Positions 53,967-64,000 of a DNA stretch of 64,000 bases are shown piece after piece (positions within the stretch are counted from its first letter, which is position 1; every line of letters starts with the position of its first letter). The stretch covers positions 23,918 through 87,917 of the forward strand of contig WFMF01000624.1 of assembly GCA_011033025.1 (NCBI GenBank), in the 5' to 3' direction. Origin of the DNA: Beroe forskalii. Taxonomy: Eukaryota; Ctenophora; Nuda; Beroida; Beroidae. A program made the position numbers and the translations under genes. The notes under the pieces were generated by a model. It was not told where the DNA came from, searched no databases, and saw nothing but the letters and a program-made list of their open reading frames with translations.

Positions 53967-55231
53967 GTACGGTAAAAATTGGTGAAGGATAAGTTATTGT
54001 ACCCCTTTTAAAAAATAAATAACTTTATCCTTCTGGGATTTGTGTGTCCCAAAAGGATAAATTATTTTTATTTTTGAAAGAAAAATAACTTATCCTTCTG
54101 GTACACGAGAAAACCAGAAGGATAAGTTATTTTTATTTTGAAAGAAAACATAATCTATTCTTTTCTGGATGAGTGTGTCCTGTGAAGAAGGAAAGTATTT
54201 TATTTTTGAAAAGAAAAATAACTTATCCTTCTGGGACACGAGTGTGTCCTGAATGAGCTGTTATTTTTAACTTTAAAGAAAAAACCATCCTTCTGGGACA
54301 CGAAAAATCCCGGGAAAGGGGGGTTATTTTTAATTTTTTTAAAAAAATTTAATTTTTCCTTTTGGGGTATTGGGGGCCCGAAGGGTGGGGTTTTTTTTTT
54401 CAAGGTGTGTGTATTGGAGCGCCATTTTTTGGAAAAATTTTTTGGTCCGGGAGGCGAAGTCTGGCAGGTCATGCAGGTGGATTTTGTTTGGGGGCCTCGA
54501 CCCCCTTTTTTAAAAAATGTTTATCCCTTTTGGTTCGGGAGAAAAACCCGCGGCTCAGGAACACAACTCTGCAAGTCGGGGGTCAGTTCCTAAGCCCGCA
54601 TAGGGGTGATTCCCCCAAAACCCTAAGGGAAAACCGGCCAAAAAAAGCAAAACAGCCAGACAAAAAATGTTTAGGGGGGTCAGGCAACACCTGACAAGTT
54701 TGCTAATGGATGACACTTGCTAGACTCCCCCGCAGGCACTTTTATGGTTTTAAAGAAAGATTTTGTACACAGTGTTAATACTGCCTACTGTAAAAATAAA
54801 AATAACTTATCCTTCTGGGATGATCAGAACAGAAGGATGTTATTTTCTTTTTCAAAATTAAAAAATAACTTATCCTTCTGGGATATACTAGAAAACTTAG
54901 AAGGATAAGCTATTTTTCTTTTAAAATTAAAATAACTTATCCTTCTGGGACATTACTGTGTTCTAGAAGGATAAGTTATTTTTCTTTTCAAAATAAAAAT
55001 AACTTATCCTTCTGGGACACACTGTGTATCAGAAGGATATATTTTTATTTTCAAAATAAAAAATAACTTATCCTTTCTGGGACATTTACCTGTACTAGAA
55101 GGATAAGTTATTTTTCTTTTTTCAAAAATAAAAAATAATTTATCCTTTGGGATATTATTCGTGTCCCAGAAGGATAAGTTATTTCTATTTTTTAAAAAGG
55201 TACAATAACTTATCCTTCTGGTACACCGTAC
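53967..55231. mobile_element. Hairpin-array element M1: ~11 AACTTATCCTTCTGG stems with TIRs
   Basis: Left end GTACGGT, then AAGGATAAGTTATTGTACC and TTTTAAAAAATA. The inverted right end reads GTACGGTGTACC, AGAAGGATAAGTTATTG, TACC and TTTTTAAAAAATA, so the TIRs run about 55 bp. TGA flanks both sides (53964-53966, 55232-55234). The interior is a row of palindromes with stem AATAACTTATCCTTCTGG, different 10-17-nt loops, and spacers such as TTTTCAAAATAAAAA. The stretch 54290-54700 lacks clear stems and looks corrupted or foreign. No protein is encoded. Confidence 0.82.
54290..54790. other. Homopolymer-rich interruption in the hairpin array
   Basis: G, T and A runs suggest poor base calling through a structured region. 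The second half contains CCTAAGCCCGCATAGGGGTG (the 19735 hairpin family) and GTCAGGCAACACCTGAC, so another palindromic element may be nested here. Confidence 0.5.
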
Positions 55232-56059
55232 TGAGGGGCGTGGGAGGCCACGCCCTTTTTCGCAAAATTAAAAATTTCGAATTTTTAAAAATTCTTTTCG
55301 CCATTGTGTTGCTTTTATAATGAATAAAAATTTTGAGGATTTTTTCCCCCAATATTGGGTCGCCCCTGAGGGGCGTGAGGGCCACGCCCTTTTCCGTCAA
55401 AATTAAATTTTCGAATTTTTCAAAATTCCTTCGCCATCGAGTTGCTTATGATGAATAAAAATTTTGAGAATTTTGTCCGAATTATTGGTCATTCTGAGGG
55501 GCGTGGAGGTCACGCCCTTTATTTCGCAAAATTTAAGTTTCGAATTTTTCGAAATTCCTTCGCCATCAAGTTGTTTATGATCAGTTAAGCTTTGAGAATT
55601 TTGTCCGCATGATTGTCGTTCTGAGGGGCGTGGAGGCCACGCCCTTTTTTCCGAAAATTTAAATTCGAATTTTTTCAAAATTCTTCCGCCATCGAGTTGC
55701 TTATGATGAGTAAAGGTTTTGAGAATATTGTCGGCAATATTGGGTTACCGTTGGGGGCGTGGGAAGCTTTTTTTCGCAGAAATTAAAGTTTCGAATTTCC
55801 CCTCCAAAATCAAATATATAAAATATATGAAATATATAAAATATATAAAATTAATAAATATATATATAAAAAATAATATATATGAAAAAATAATATATAT
55901 ATGAAAATAATATATATATATGAAAAAAATAATATATATATGAAAATAATATATATATGAAAATAATATATATATGAAAATAATATATATATGAAAAAAA
56001 TAATACATATATATAAAATATAACATATAAGATATATATTTAATATATGTCATCACTAT

Positions 56060-56385
56060 TTTTTTTAGTGAGCCTTCTCGTACATACACGTGTACGAGAA
56101 GGCTCACTAATGAAAAATAGTGGTCACTATTTCTTATTAGTGAGCCTTCTCGTACATACGCGTGTTCGAGAAGGCTCACTAAATACAATTAGTGAGCCTC
56201 CTCGTACACGCGTATGTACGAGAAGGCCCACTAAATAAAAATAGTGATCGCTATTTTTCATTAGTGAGCCTTCTCGTACACGTGTATGTACGAAAAGGCT
56301 CACTAAACAAAAATAGTAGTCGCTATATTTTTTTTAGTGAGCTTTTTCGTACATACTCGTGTACGAGGAGGCTCACTATTTTGCG
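56060..56385. repeat. Hairpin array, AGTGAGCC type (right arm, five stems)
   Basis: Inverse of 52511-52835 with one difference: the outermost stem is complete here (56336-56380) but halved in the left arm. Confidence 0.9.
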
Positions 56386-57849
56386 CGCGCGCGTCGATAA
56401 AATGTTAATCGCGCATTCCATAAAATACAAAATTTGTGCCCAGAAGTTTCCGAATATAGGTGGTGGCGAAAAATAGTACCGTCATTTGTATGGCCGTTAG
56501 CTGATGACGTTTAATCACACAATTTTCAGCGATGATAAGGACTAGAATTGGCAATCTGCCAAACACTTGAAGGAACCACGGACAATGCCATCATCATAAT
56601 ATCAGAAACTCAGCCGGGATTGAACCTTTTCAACGGCCAAAAAGGATAACTACGAAATCCCGGCAATTCCCGACGTACCCAATTCCCAGCCTGCTCCCCT
56701 ACCCACAAACGCGACATCCAATTTTTCATGGTTTTTCATGTTAAATACTCCTGAAATTGTCAAAATCGCCATAAATTCAATGCTTTCTACTAATTGGTAA
56801 TTAAAGGGAAGTTCAATTGCAGCAGCTAAATCTACAAAAACCCCCAAAAGAAACCGCAATGGGAAGTTTAAATTTTGCAGCACTGCCTTTTATACGCGGT
56901 ACACTACCCAGTAAAATTTCGAGTTCTCTCTTCTTGGTTAGTTAGTTCTGCTCAATTGATTTTAATAATCCACAGCGTCCTCAAGATTATTATCATGATT
57001 TTCATGAAAATACGAATCTATATCTGCGAGTTTCTCACATGTATAATGTTATTTCCGCAACAAGTGGAAAACTATTTCATTTTATTTTTAATCAAAATCT
57101 AATCTGCAATTGATTTGAGATCCACTCAAGCATTGATAACTGCCATATTGAGTTCATAACGCCTACTGTTAATGCTATCAGAGCACATTTCTTTGATTCA
57201 TGAATAACCATGTTTAAATCAAGTGAGCAGCGCTGAAGACAAGAAGAGAAAACACATTTTGCGAAAATTTAGAGAAACAAAGTAAAACATTTCATACTTT
57301 TTGTTTAATTAGTTGATATAAGTTTAAATAGCTATGAATCACAATTTTTGATACAATAAATATTATATACATTGTATATATTGTATACCCTCTTGTATTT
57401 CCTAGATGCAACATTATGCAACATTAATGAGAACGGAACTGAAGTCAGGGATCCCGCAAATATAACACAATTATGGGCATTTGAGCTCATCATTCATCAC
57501 TAAAAACTCAAATGCCCAGAAAGGGTACCAAAAGCGGTAAAACTACTAGAAATCTGAAAGAGCGAAGCTTGTTCCCAATGCTCTGTTGCTTCTAATATCT
57601 CAAGTTGACATGAGTTTAACAGCTCTTTTAATAACTTAAATTTACGCTTTGCAGTTGACTGATGACCACAAATGAGCAGATGGTAGGTTACGACAGATTT
57701 CAAAACTGATAAATTAAACCAGTAGCTATATTCGCCCATTAGGTAAACTTCAGCAATATCCCGTAATATGTAATAAAAATACCGCTTGAATGTAAGTCCT
57801 TGAATGTAAGTCCTGATTCAAGTGTTCATAATCAAATGGTGCATGAAAG

Positions 57850-58020
57850 GGTCGTATGAAAGTATACCAATGACCCCCTGGTGACCCTCTGCTGACGTCC
57901 TCTTGACCCCCTGCTAACACCCTCCTGGTGAACCCCTGCTGACCCCCTGGTGAACTCCTCCTGGCCACTCTCTGATCACTATTTTAACACTGTTTTTAAT
58001 TGGTATACTTTCTTACGACC
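57850..58020. mobile_element. TIR element H (right arm)
   Basis: Inverse copy of 48924-49096 with the same GGTCGTA ends. Confidence 0.75.
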
Positions 58021-58598
58021 AATGGTGCATAATGGGAAAAAGAGAAGTTAATAAACCACCGGAAGGGTTGCATATTGCATAATGAACAGCTGATGACTAT
58101 AGGTTTGAGTACTGATTGCAATGATGAATATGTAATGAATAGGAAAAGTTTACAAATTCCATTGCAAATGTCCCATGGTGTAGGAGGACGATTCGTATCA
58201 GATCAGGAAATCTTGATCAGCACTTCAAACTTTCAAAGGAGTACCAGGACTACCGGAGGCAGGAGTAGGATCGGCCGGTACAACCTGAAGAAAGGAACAT
58301 GAGTTTAAACAAATTAAAGCATTGATAAAATAATTTGTAGTCTACTCCCACCCTTATTAACACAGTAGGCTATACCATACCATTATACCGTGTATTAATA
58401 CTTTAAGCAATTGATACTTAACTTCTCGCATTTCTAGTGTCCAACCGTCTCGAGCTAGCTCTGAACGGTATCAACGTGGCTCAAAATGTGAGAAAGTATC
58501 ATTCTAGTACTCTAGTACTGTAAATAATTCATTATCGCCCTTCTCGTTTGGGCGACCATGCAATTTAGTAGCGGTATACTGTTTGTATTGCAAACAGT

Positions 58599-59296
58599 GG
58601 TCATACGAGCAAATTACTCCGGGAGACTCTCCGGGAGTCATCCGGGACTCAGGGGGACAGAGGCTAGCAATAGGAACTTTGTTGCTGGCCAGTGGCCATC
58701 TCACGGACATATCCGTGCTTAATCCTGCCACTTTCCTATTTTATTCCACGATTAAGACAGATTGAACGTGAAAATCAAGGACAATAATATTTTATAACTC
58801 TACACGCTGAGGTGCTCACCGTGATACCGGGGTACTCCCGTAGGACTCCCTTAGTACTCTTGGCATTACACGCCCCCCCCTCCCCCAGTTTTGAAGAGGC
58901 CCACATTGAAAAATCTTAGGGGGGTCTTGGCCCTACCTAGGATTTTCTCGAAAATTTTAACAGCAAAATGAAGTTTAAAACCAAGTTCAAATAAACTGAA
59001 GTTTCCTTGAAATTCATCTTTTCAGAATCAAAGCAAACATAAAACATGATTTTAGTTGTATTTTTATGAAAAATTAGTATAGGGCTTGGAAATGTGAAAA
59101 TTCGCTTATGAAAATTTAGGCCCCTTTAGTTTTCAAAAAGCCCCCCTAGAATAAATCTAGGGCCAGGGACGGGGGCTCCGGCCTCGCCCCCCACTAGATC
59201 TAAAAAGTGTGTAATGGCGGAGGACTCCCGGGGGTACTCTCGGAGTACCCCCGTAGGACTCCCGGGAGTCTCCCGCAGTAATTCGCTCGTATGACC
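58599..59296. mobile_element. TIR element G (right arm)
   Basis: Inverse copy of 47596-48345, shorter by about 50 bp: the left arm carries a second AAGTGGCAGGAT... phrase near 48165-48225 that is missing here. Confidence 0.75.
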
Positions 59297-59479
59297 GCAT
59301 ATAATTTGTGCAACTGCTCAGGGCCTTCCAGAAATGAGCTCATCAAAAATCGGCCATTTTCGAACATACATACATACTACCTCATCACTACCTCATCACT
59401 ACCTCATCACTACCTCATCATTTACAAAAGATACATACATACCTAACCTCATCTCATCATTTTACTCTTCTCCTCTTCT

Positions 59480-59860
59480 TCACTGTTTGTTGATAATAAG
59501 GTGTTGTCAAGTTAGTAAGGCGGTGTCGAGTTTGCGAGACGGTGGTACTGGTATATGGTGTCAAGCTAGTAAGGTGGTGTTAATGTAGTGAGGTGGTGTA
59601 GAAATAGGAAGGTGGTGTCAAGGTAGTGAGGTGGTGTCAAGGCAGAAAAGCGGTGTCAAGGTAGTAAGGCGGGGTCAAGTTTGAGATACGATGTCAAGGT
59701 TGTAGATGGTGTCAATGTAGTAAGGTGGTGTCAAGCTTGAAAAGCGGTGATGTCAAGGTTGTGATGCGGTGTAATTTAGAAATAGGAAGGTGGTGTCAAG
59801 GTAGTGAGGTGGTGTCAAGGTAGTTAGGACTAAGGTGGTGTGAGGTGTCAGACGCACCGT
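59480..59860 (-). repeat. ~20-bp repeat, right-arm copy
   Basis: GTAAGGTGGTGTCAAGGT units; inverse of 47035-47400. Confidence 0.85.
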
Positions 59861-60028
59861 GCTGCCCACAAAAAATTAACGGACTGCTTTGCTGCTAACT
59901 TCCTTGGTGCTGTGAGCGGGGGTTAAGGTACTTATTTCATGGAACATAATATGTTCCCAAAGGATGGTATGGTGTCTGAGGAAAATTTCGAAAAGTACCT
60001 CGTACTTTTTTTCACTGAAAATTCGAAA

Positions 60029-61202
60029 ACGACCGGTTACAGTTTTCGAAAATTCCGGTTTCGGTTTCGGTTTCGGTTAACCAATTTATGGAATGTCGGT
60101 AACGGTTACGGTTACGGTTTGCCAAATTCATTAACGTAGGTTACGGTTTCGGTTACGGTTAGTAACAGCCAAAAACCGCGGTTACGGTTTCGGTTACGGT
60201 TTGCTCAAATTAACGGTTTTTATTCGGTTCGGTTCGGTTAGTGGACATTTTAAAATCTTTGACTCAAAATTTTAAATAGTCTATCCTATAGTAGTGAAGT
60301 ACCTATAGTAGTGAAGTACCTTTCCTATATTTGTCGATAAACATAATATTATACATTATGCAAACTGTACCAAACGAGTTACAACATGCGAACTGCTGCC
60401 TCTCACTCTAAATATCATGTTAACTTCAATATCTTCTATAGTTCTATCCATCCAGTGTATTTGCGTTGTTATTGGTCGGCTAATATTATCGAGTGGCGAA
60501 GCCACGAGATGATATCAGCCGACCATTAACGCTCTTATTTTCCAACACACAAGAACTTTTAACCAATAGCAGTTCGTTGGATACGTTGGATCGGACATAA
60601 TTATCACGGACTCTAGTTTCACGGACATAAAACTTCACGGACATTAATATTCACGCTCGATCCAACCACCTCAAATTTTAAGAAATCTTCAAAATACTCG
60701 GCTCGACTTCTCCCGTTTCCTTCCACGACTTGATAGTTGATTACTTACTTGAAGATTTTTCCCTCCCCATTGGCCTTTTTGTGTATACAAAAAGGCAAGA
60801 AGGAGGGTTGGTAGAGATCGTGGTCAGGGAAGGTTAGAAATAGGATATGTGTATATCAGGTCGAGGTTTGCAATACAACTACTGTAATTTCTGGAAAGTG
60901 CCTGGATTTCTCCTTTATAATATCAGTCGCGAAAATGTCTCTCCGTCCCTCCGTGTCCCATTTTCACAAAATGTTCAAAATCACGAATTTCTCAATTTTG
61001 GAGATGTCGATTATCAAAAACGTAAATCTTTTAGGCTGACCAGGCCCATCCGTGCCACATATTGCTCGAACTCTCCTAAATTATGATAAGTTCTAAATTA
61101 ATTAAAAGGGCTGATGAAGATTTCGTGTCTGAAAATCTTAGGACTGAGTTGGGCTATGGATTGTAGGAAAAGGCTTCGGTTCTGTACTTCGTTAAGTGCC
61201 AA
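60029..61202. other. Start of the right-arm-only block; (GGTTTC)n-like repeats
   Basis: 60040-60240 is dense in CGGTTTCGGTTTCGG and CGGTTACGGTTACGG. The same repeat closes the block at 63565-63690 in the same orientation. In between are a 51-bp hairpin (60474-60524), short CACGGACAT repeats (60607-60645) and GGCCTTTTTGTGTATACAAAAAGGC (60772-60795). No gene. Confidence 0.5.
60474..60524. repeat. 51-bp hairpin with GCGAAGC tip
   Basis: GGTCGGCTAATATTATC pairs imperfectly with GATGATATCAGCCGACC around GTGGCGAAGCCAC; again the GCGAAGC mini-hairpin sequence. Confidence 0.85.
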
Positions 61203-61204
61203 AG

Positions 61205-61530
61205 TCAGTCAATCAGTCAGTTAATCAGTCAGTCAATCAGTCAGTCAATCAGTCAGTCAATCAGTCAGTCAATCAGTCAGTCAATCAGTCAGTCAATCAG
61301 TCAGTCAGTCAATCAGTCAGTCAATCAGTCAGTCAATCAGTCAGTCAGTCAGTCAATCAGTCAGTCAATCAGTAAGTCAGTCAGTCAGTCAATCAGTCAG
61401 TCAATCAGTCAGTCAATCAGTCAGTCAATCAGTCAGTCAATCAGTCAGTCAATCAGTCAGTCAATCAGTCAGTCAATCAGTCAGTCAATCAGTCAGTCAA
61501 TCAGTCAGTCAATCAGTCAGTCAATCAGTC
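61205..61530 (+). repeat. Microsatellite (AATCAGTCAGTC)n
   Basis: About 27 units of 12 bp with a few 4-bp expansions (extra CAGT). Long enough to be length-polymorphic. Confidence 0.95.
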
Positions 61531-61795
61531 GCGAAAATTACCAACGTGCGGCTAATTTATACACCAATCCTCGAAAGTTGGAGACACCGCTATTTTACAG
61601 CAACAATTAATTGCGTACATTAGGTGCGCAAATAGCTGTCGTGGTCAGGCAATAGGCATGAATACTGATCTTGTGCGATTGAGATGATAATGCTTTCATT
61701 AAAATTCACTCTCTCTATTCTATTTGTAAAAATTGTCCTTCAAAGCACCTCGTAGGTGTTTGGGTGATATCGGATAAATAGAATTAGATAATATA

Positions 61796-63398
61796 GGGTA
61801 AAACGGGGTGGAGTGGGACAGGAGGTAAAGAGGGACAAATTGGGGTGAAATGGAACACCTGGGGGAAAGTGGGACACTTAACGAAATTTCAAAAAACCTT
61901 CACCTATGCAAGCTATGGTCAAGACTACACTTTGGGTAAAGAGGAACACTGTCAAAATGATGCATAAGACCGATGTGGGGTAAAGTGGGACAAATTTTCG
62001 AAAATTTTCCAAAGCAACACTCCAACAGTATTTCATGCAATAAAAGCCACTGGGTAAAGTGGGACAGTCATATTTTATATATTTTACCCATTGTGGGGTA
62101 AAGTGGTACAGCAATAACAATTGATTTTTATAATGATCTAGACATTTATTTGTCATAATTTAGATGGAATTCTATTGCCAACAAGACTTTACAGTTGAGT
62201 GGGGAAAGTGGAACAGGAATTTAATCTTGATTATTGGATTGGTGGGGTAATGTGGGACAATTGATAAAAGTATGGAACTAATCGAAAATCGCCCTGTTTT
62301 TGTGACTTATGTATGTGAGAATATCAATAATGCCTATTAAAACTTTTAATACAGCATCACGAATTAAAATTATTGATTTTTATTGAATTTTTGACAATTT
62401 TGCGCAACTGTCCCACTTTCCCCAAAATTATTATACCATATCATTTAGTGCTATTTTCAAGAAAAAATTAAGTATACTATAACCAAAGTGAAAAATCTTG
62501 ATGAAAAACAACCTCCACAGCATAATTGTTTCCTTAGGAATACATGATTTCATTTGATCTGACTTGACTGTCCCACTTTCCCCATTAACATGATTTTCAA
62601 TGAAAATAAAATTTCATGCATGAGAAACTTATAAGGGATGTTTTAGTAAACAAATTATGAATTGCAAATGCTTTTTTATTGCTTATATTGTGATAATTAT
62701 CCTTGTTAACTATTAGTGTCCCTCTTTCCCCCACAACGTGTTAATTATAGGTAATTACATTTTCTCATTAAATTTCGTCATTTTGGGCTTCACTCAGATG
62801 ACAACTGAACCGTTGGAATGGAGAAAAATCGATAAATGGTTCCCATACAACAAATTTACGAAGTTTTTTAGGTGAGTGCGGGTAAAGTGGGGCATTTTTA
62901 AAAAGGCTGTAAAATGACCAAAAACCAAAATTCTTGCCAAAGAGGTACTTATTTTCCATGTTTGGCCATATATGAACCTTTTATGAAATTTGAAAGTTTA
63001 AATCTAAAGAATAATTTTTGGGGTAAAGTGGACCAATTCATTCAATTCTCCGATTTGCCCAATTAGACTCAATCTTTCTCTGTTCCAAAGTGGTTTATTC
63101 GACTTATTTTAAAGAACTGTACATGTCCAATGAAGAATAAACTTCTCAAATGGTTATCTCAGGGCTACAGAGACTGTCCTCTTTACCTCCACATGAGGGG
63201 TGAAGTGGGACATGCTGCGGGAAAAGATGGACAGCTTTTTTCTATATGAAAACCATTGGTTGAGATTTTTCGACCAATTCTATGGAAAGAGGATGGGTTC
63301 ATTGCTAAAATCATCAACCAAAAATTAATTTTTCGTTAAAAATGTGACTGTGGCACCTGAATATGTCTCAAATTGTCCCACTTCACCCCGCTTTACCC
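61796..63398. mobile_element. 1.6-kb TA-flanked element J studded with GGGTAAAGTGGGACA
   Basis: Ends GGGTAAAACGGGGTGGAGTG(GGACA) and, inverted, TGTCCCACTTCACCCCGC(TTTACCC). TA lies on both sides (61794-61795, 63399-63400). The terminal motif recurs about 13 further times inside, in both orientations, on average about every 100 bp. No transposase frame; TA suggests Tc1/mariner-type mobilisation. Confidence 0.82.
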
Positions 63399-63564
63399 TA
63401 CTATATCATCTCTAGCACGTTATGTTATCCAAAATTTCGAGCATCAGTCATTTCATGACGGCGAAACATACACAGGTTTCCAATTTAACACAGAGTGATT
63501 TCAATCATTATGTTCCAATCATATTTCAATCATTATGTAAATAACCGAAAAAGAAACCGGAAAA

Positions 63565-63690
63565 AATAAATAATTTTCCCGGTTTCGGTTTCGGTTTCGG
63601 TTTCCAAATTTGAAAAACTCGGTTCCGGTTCGGTTCGGTTTTTGGATTCTGTCCAGCTCGGTTTCGGTTTCGGTTTAAACCGGTTTTCGT
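63565..63690 (+). repeat. (CGGTTT)n-like repeat closing the right-arm-only block
   Basis: CCCGGTTTCGGTTTCGGTTT and CGGTTCCGGTTCGGTTCGG; direct relative of 60040-60240. Confidence 0.75.
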
Positions 63691-64000
63691 TGATAACTCG
63701 AACATTTTTTGAGGTAGACATTTCAAATTTTTGGTGCAAAATTGTATCGTACATACCTATGACATACCAAAGTTTCATTGAGAAACTCCAAACACAACCA
63801 AAGTTACAGCGCGCTAACTTTGTAACGTTCTTTTTGGACCACCCGGTATTATATGGAATTACAGCATTCTAATTTGAGTTTTTGACGCCTGAAGACACTG
63901 ATAACAATTGATATAACTATCATATAAGAAACTACTGTAACATTCATAGTTAACTACTCGAGGTATTTTTGGAGGAGTATGCTGTTATAGTATAAACGCA

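Larger units (their letters stand above)
53773..55806 (-). repeat. Block S copy 2, split by a hairpin array
   Basis: 53773-53966 is the reverse of the block tail plus ~1.4 satellite units; 55232-55806 is a further ~4.7 units, ending TTTCCCCTCC exactly where copy 1 starts (GGAGGGGAAA, 2966). The insertion at 53967-55231 interrupts one unit. Confidence 0.8.
55807..64000 (-). repeat. Right arm of the very long inverted duplication (IR3)
   Basis: Inverse of 44085-53100. Right-arm-only DNA is 60029-63853 (about 3.8 kb), where the left arm has only ~72 bp (46787-46858). The arm continues past the window: the last 85 bases still match 44092-44173. Elements G and H are present in both arms, so they predate the duplication or are allelic. 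Confidence 0.9.

Noticed and set aside
53960-55231. CRISPR-like array (conserved repeats, variable inserts)
   Set aside because: The variable parts are loops within palindromes, the context is animal satellite DNA, and no cas-type gene is near.
61110-61137. Hammerhead-ribozyme-like core (CTGATGA ... GAAA with a 3-bp stem between)
   Set aside because: No convincing stems I and III or cleavage site around it; a short core like this arises by chance.

Overview
The window looks like accessory or repeat-rich DNA from an animal nuclear genome. I see no operons, bacterial genes or rRNA. I see tandem Helitrons, a Penelope-like retroelement with a GIY-YIG endonuclease, a 5'-truncated LINE of the CR1/L2/Rex kind, many non-autonomous DNA transposons with terminal inverted repeats (TIRs), AT-rich blocks and degenerate TTAGGG-type repeats. 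This mix suits a marine invertebrate, but I cannot name the species. A run of exactly 100 Ns (53673-53772) shows this is a scaffold, not finished sequence.

Only the left edge carries a plausible host gene: a minus-strand first coding exon (681-507) with a good start context and a consensus donor, and a possible second exon (313-222). Almost all the open frames elsewhere are chance or transposon-derived.

Layout. 0.8-6.2 kb: a GC-runs element, a palindrome cluster, then a 4.05-kb TIR element (2184-6232) carrying a ~120-bp satellite, a Cys-rich coding relic and two long palindromes. 6.3-8.5 kb: first copy of a 2.1-kb family called B here. 8.85-11.9 kb: duplicated 0.9-1.0 kb units and a 15-bp minisatellite. 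15.5-17.6 kb: six head-to-tail Helitron units. 17.9-18.4 kb: a two-strand GTGGACTCC array. 20.4-25.1 kb: an inverted repeat whose left arm carries a LINE and whose right arm borders B copy 2. 27.4-32.0 kb: three Penelope pieces, two of them an inverted pair. 34.0-38.3 kb: a direct duplication joined by corrupted-looking sequence. 38.8-41.3 kb: a 2.5-kb element inserted in another satellite copy. 41.9-42.9 kb: a second Helitron array. 44.1 kb to the right edge: a very long inverted duplication whose arms are almost identical but differ by clean mobile-element insertions.

Because many copies are present, the window holds its own filled and empty sites. B copy 3, a hAT-like element inside it, a 240-bp element, a 2.5-kb element and the LINE can each be bounded by comparison with an uninterrupted copy. 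The most novel-looking component is a family of hairpin arrays. These are strings of conserved palindromic stems with variable loops, separated by A/T-rich spacers. One array (53967-55231) has long TIRs and an apparent 3-bp target duplication. An apparently unrelated array family shares its terminal signature, GTACGGTGTAC followed by AGAAGG.

The long inverted duplication around the N gap and the 34.8-38.3 kb duplication may be assembly or haplotype artefacts. That is flagged wherever it matters.
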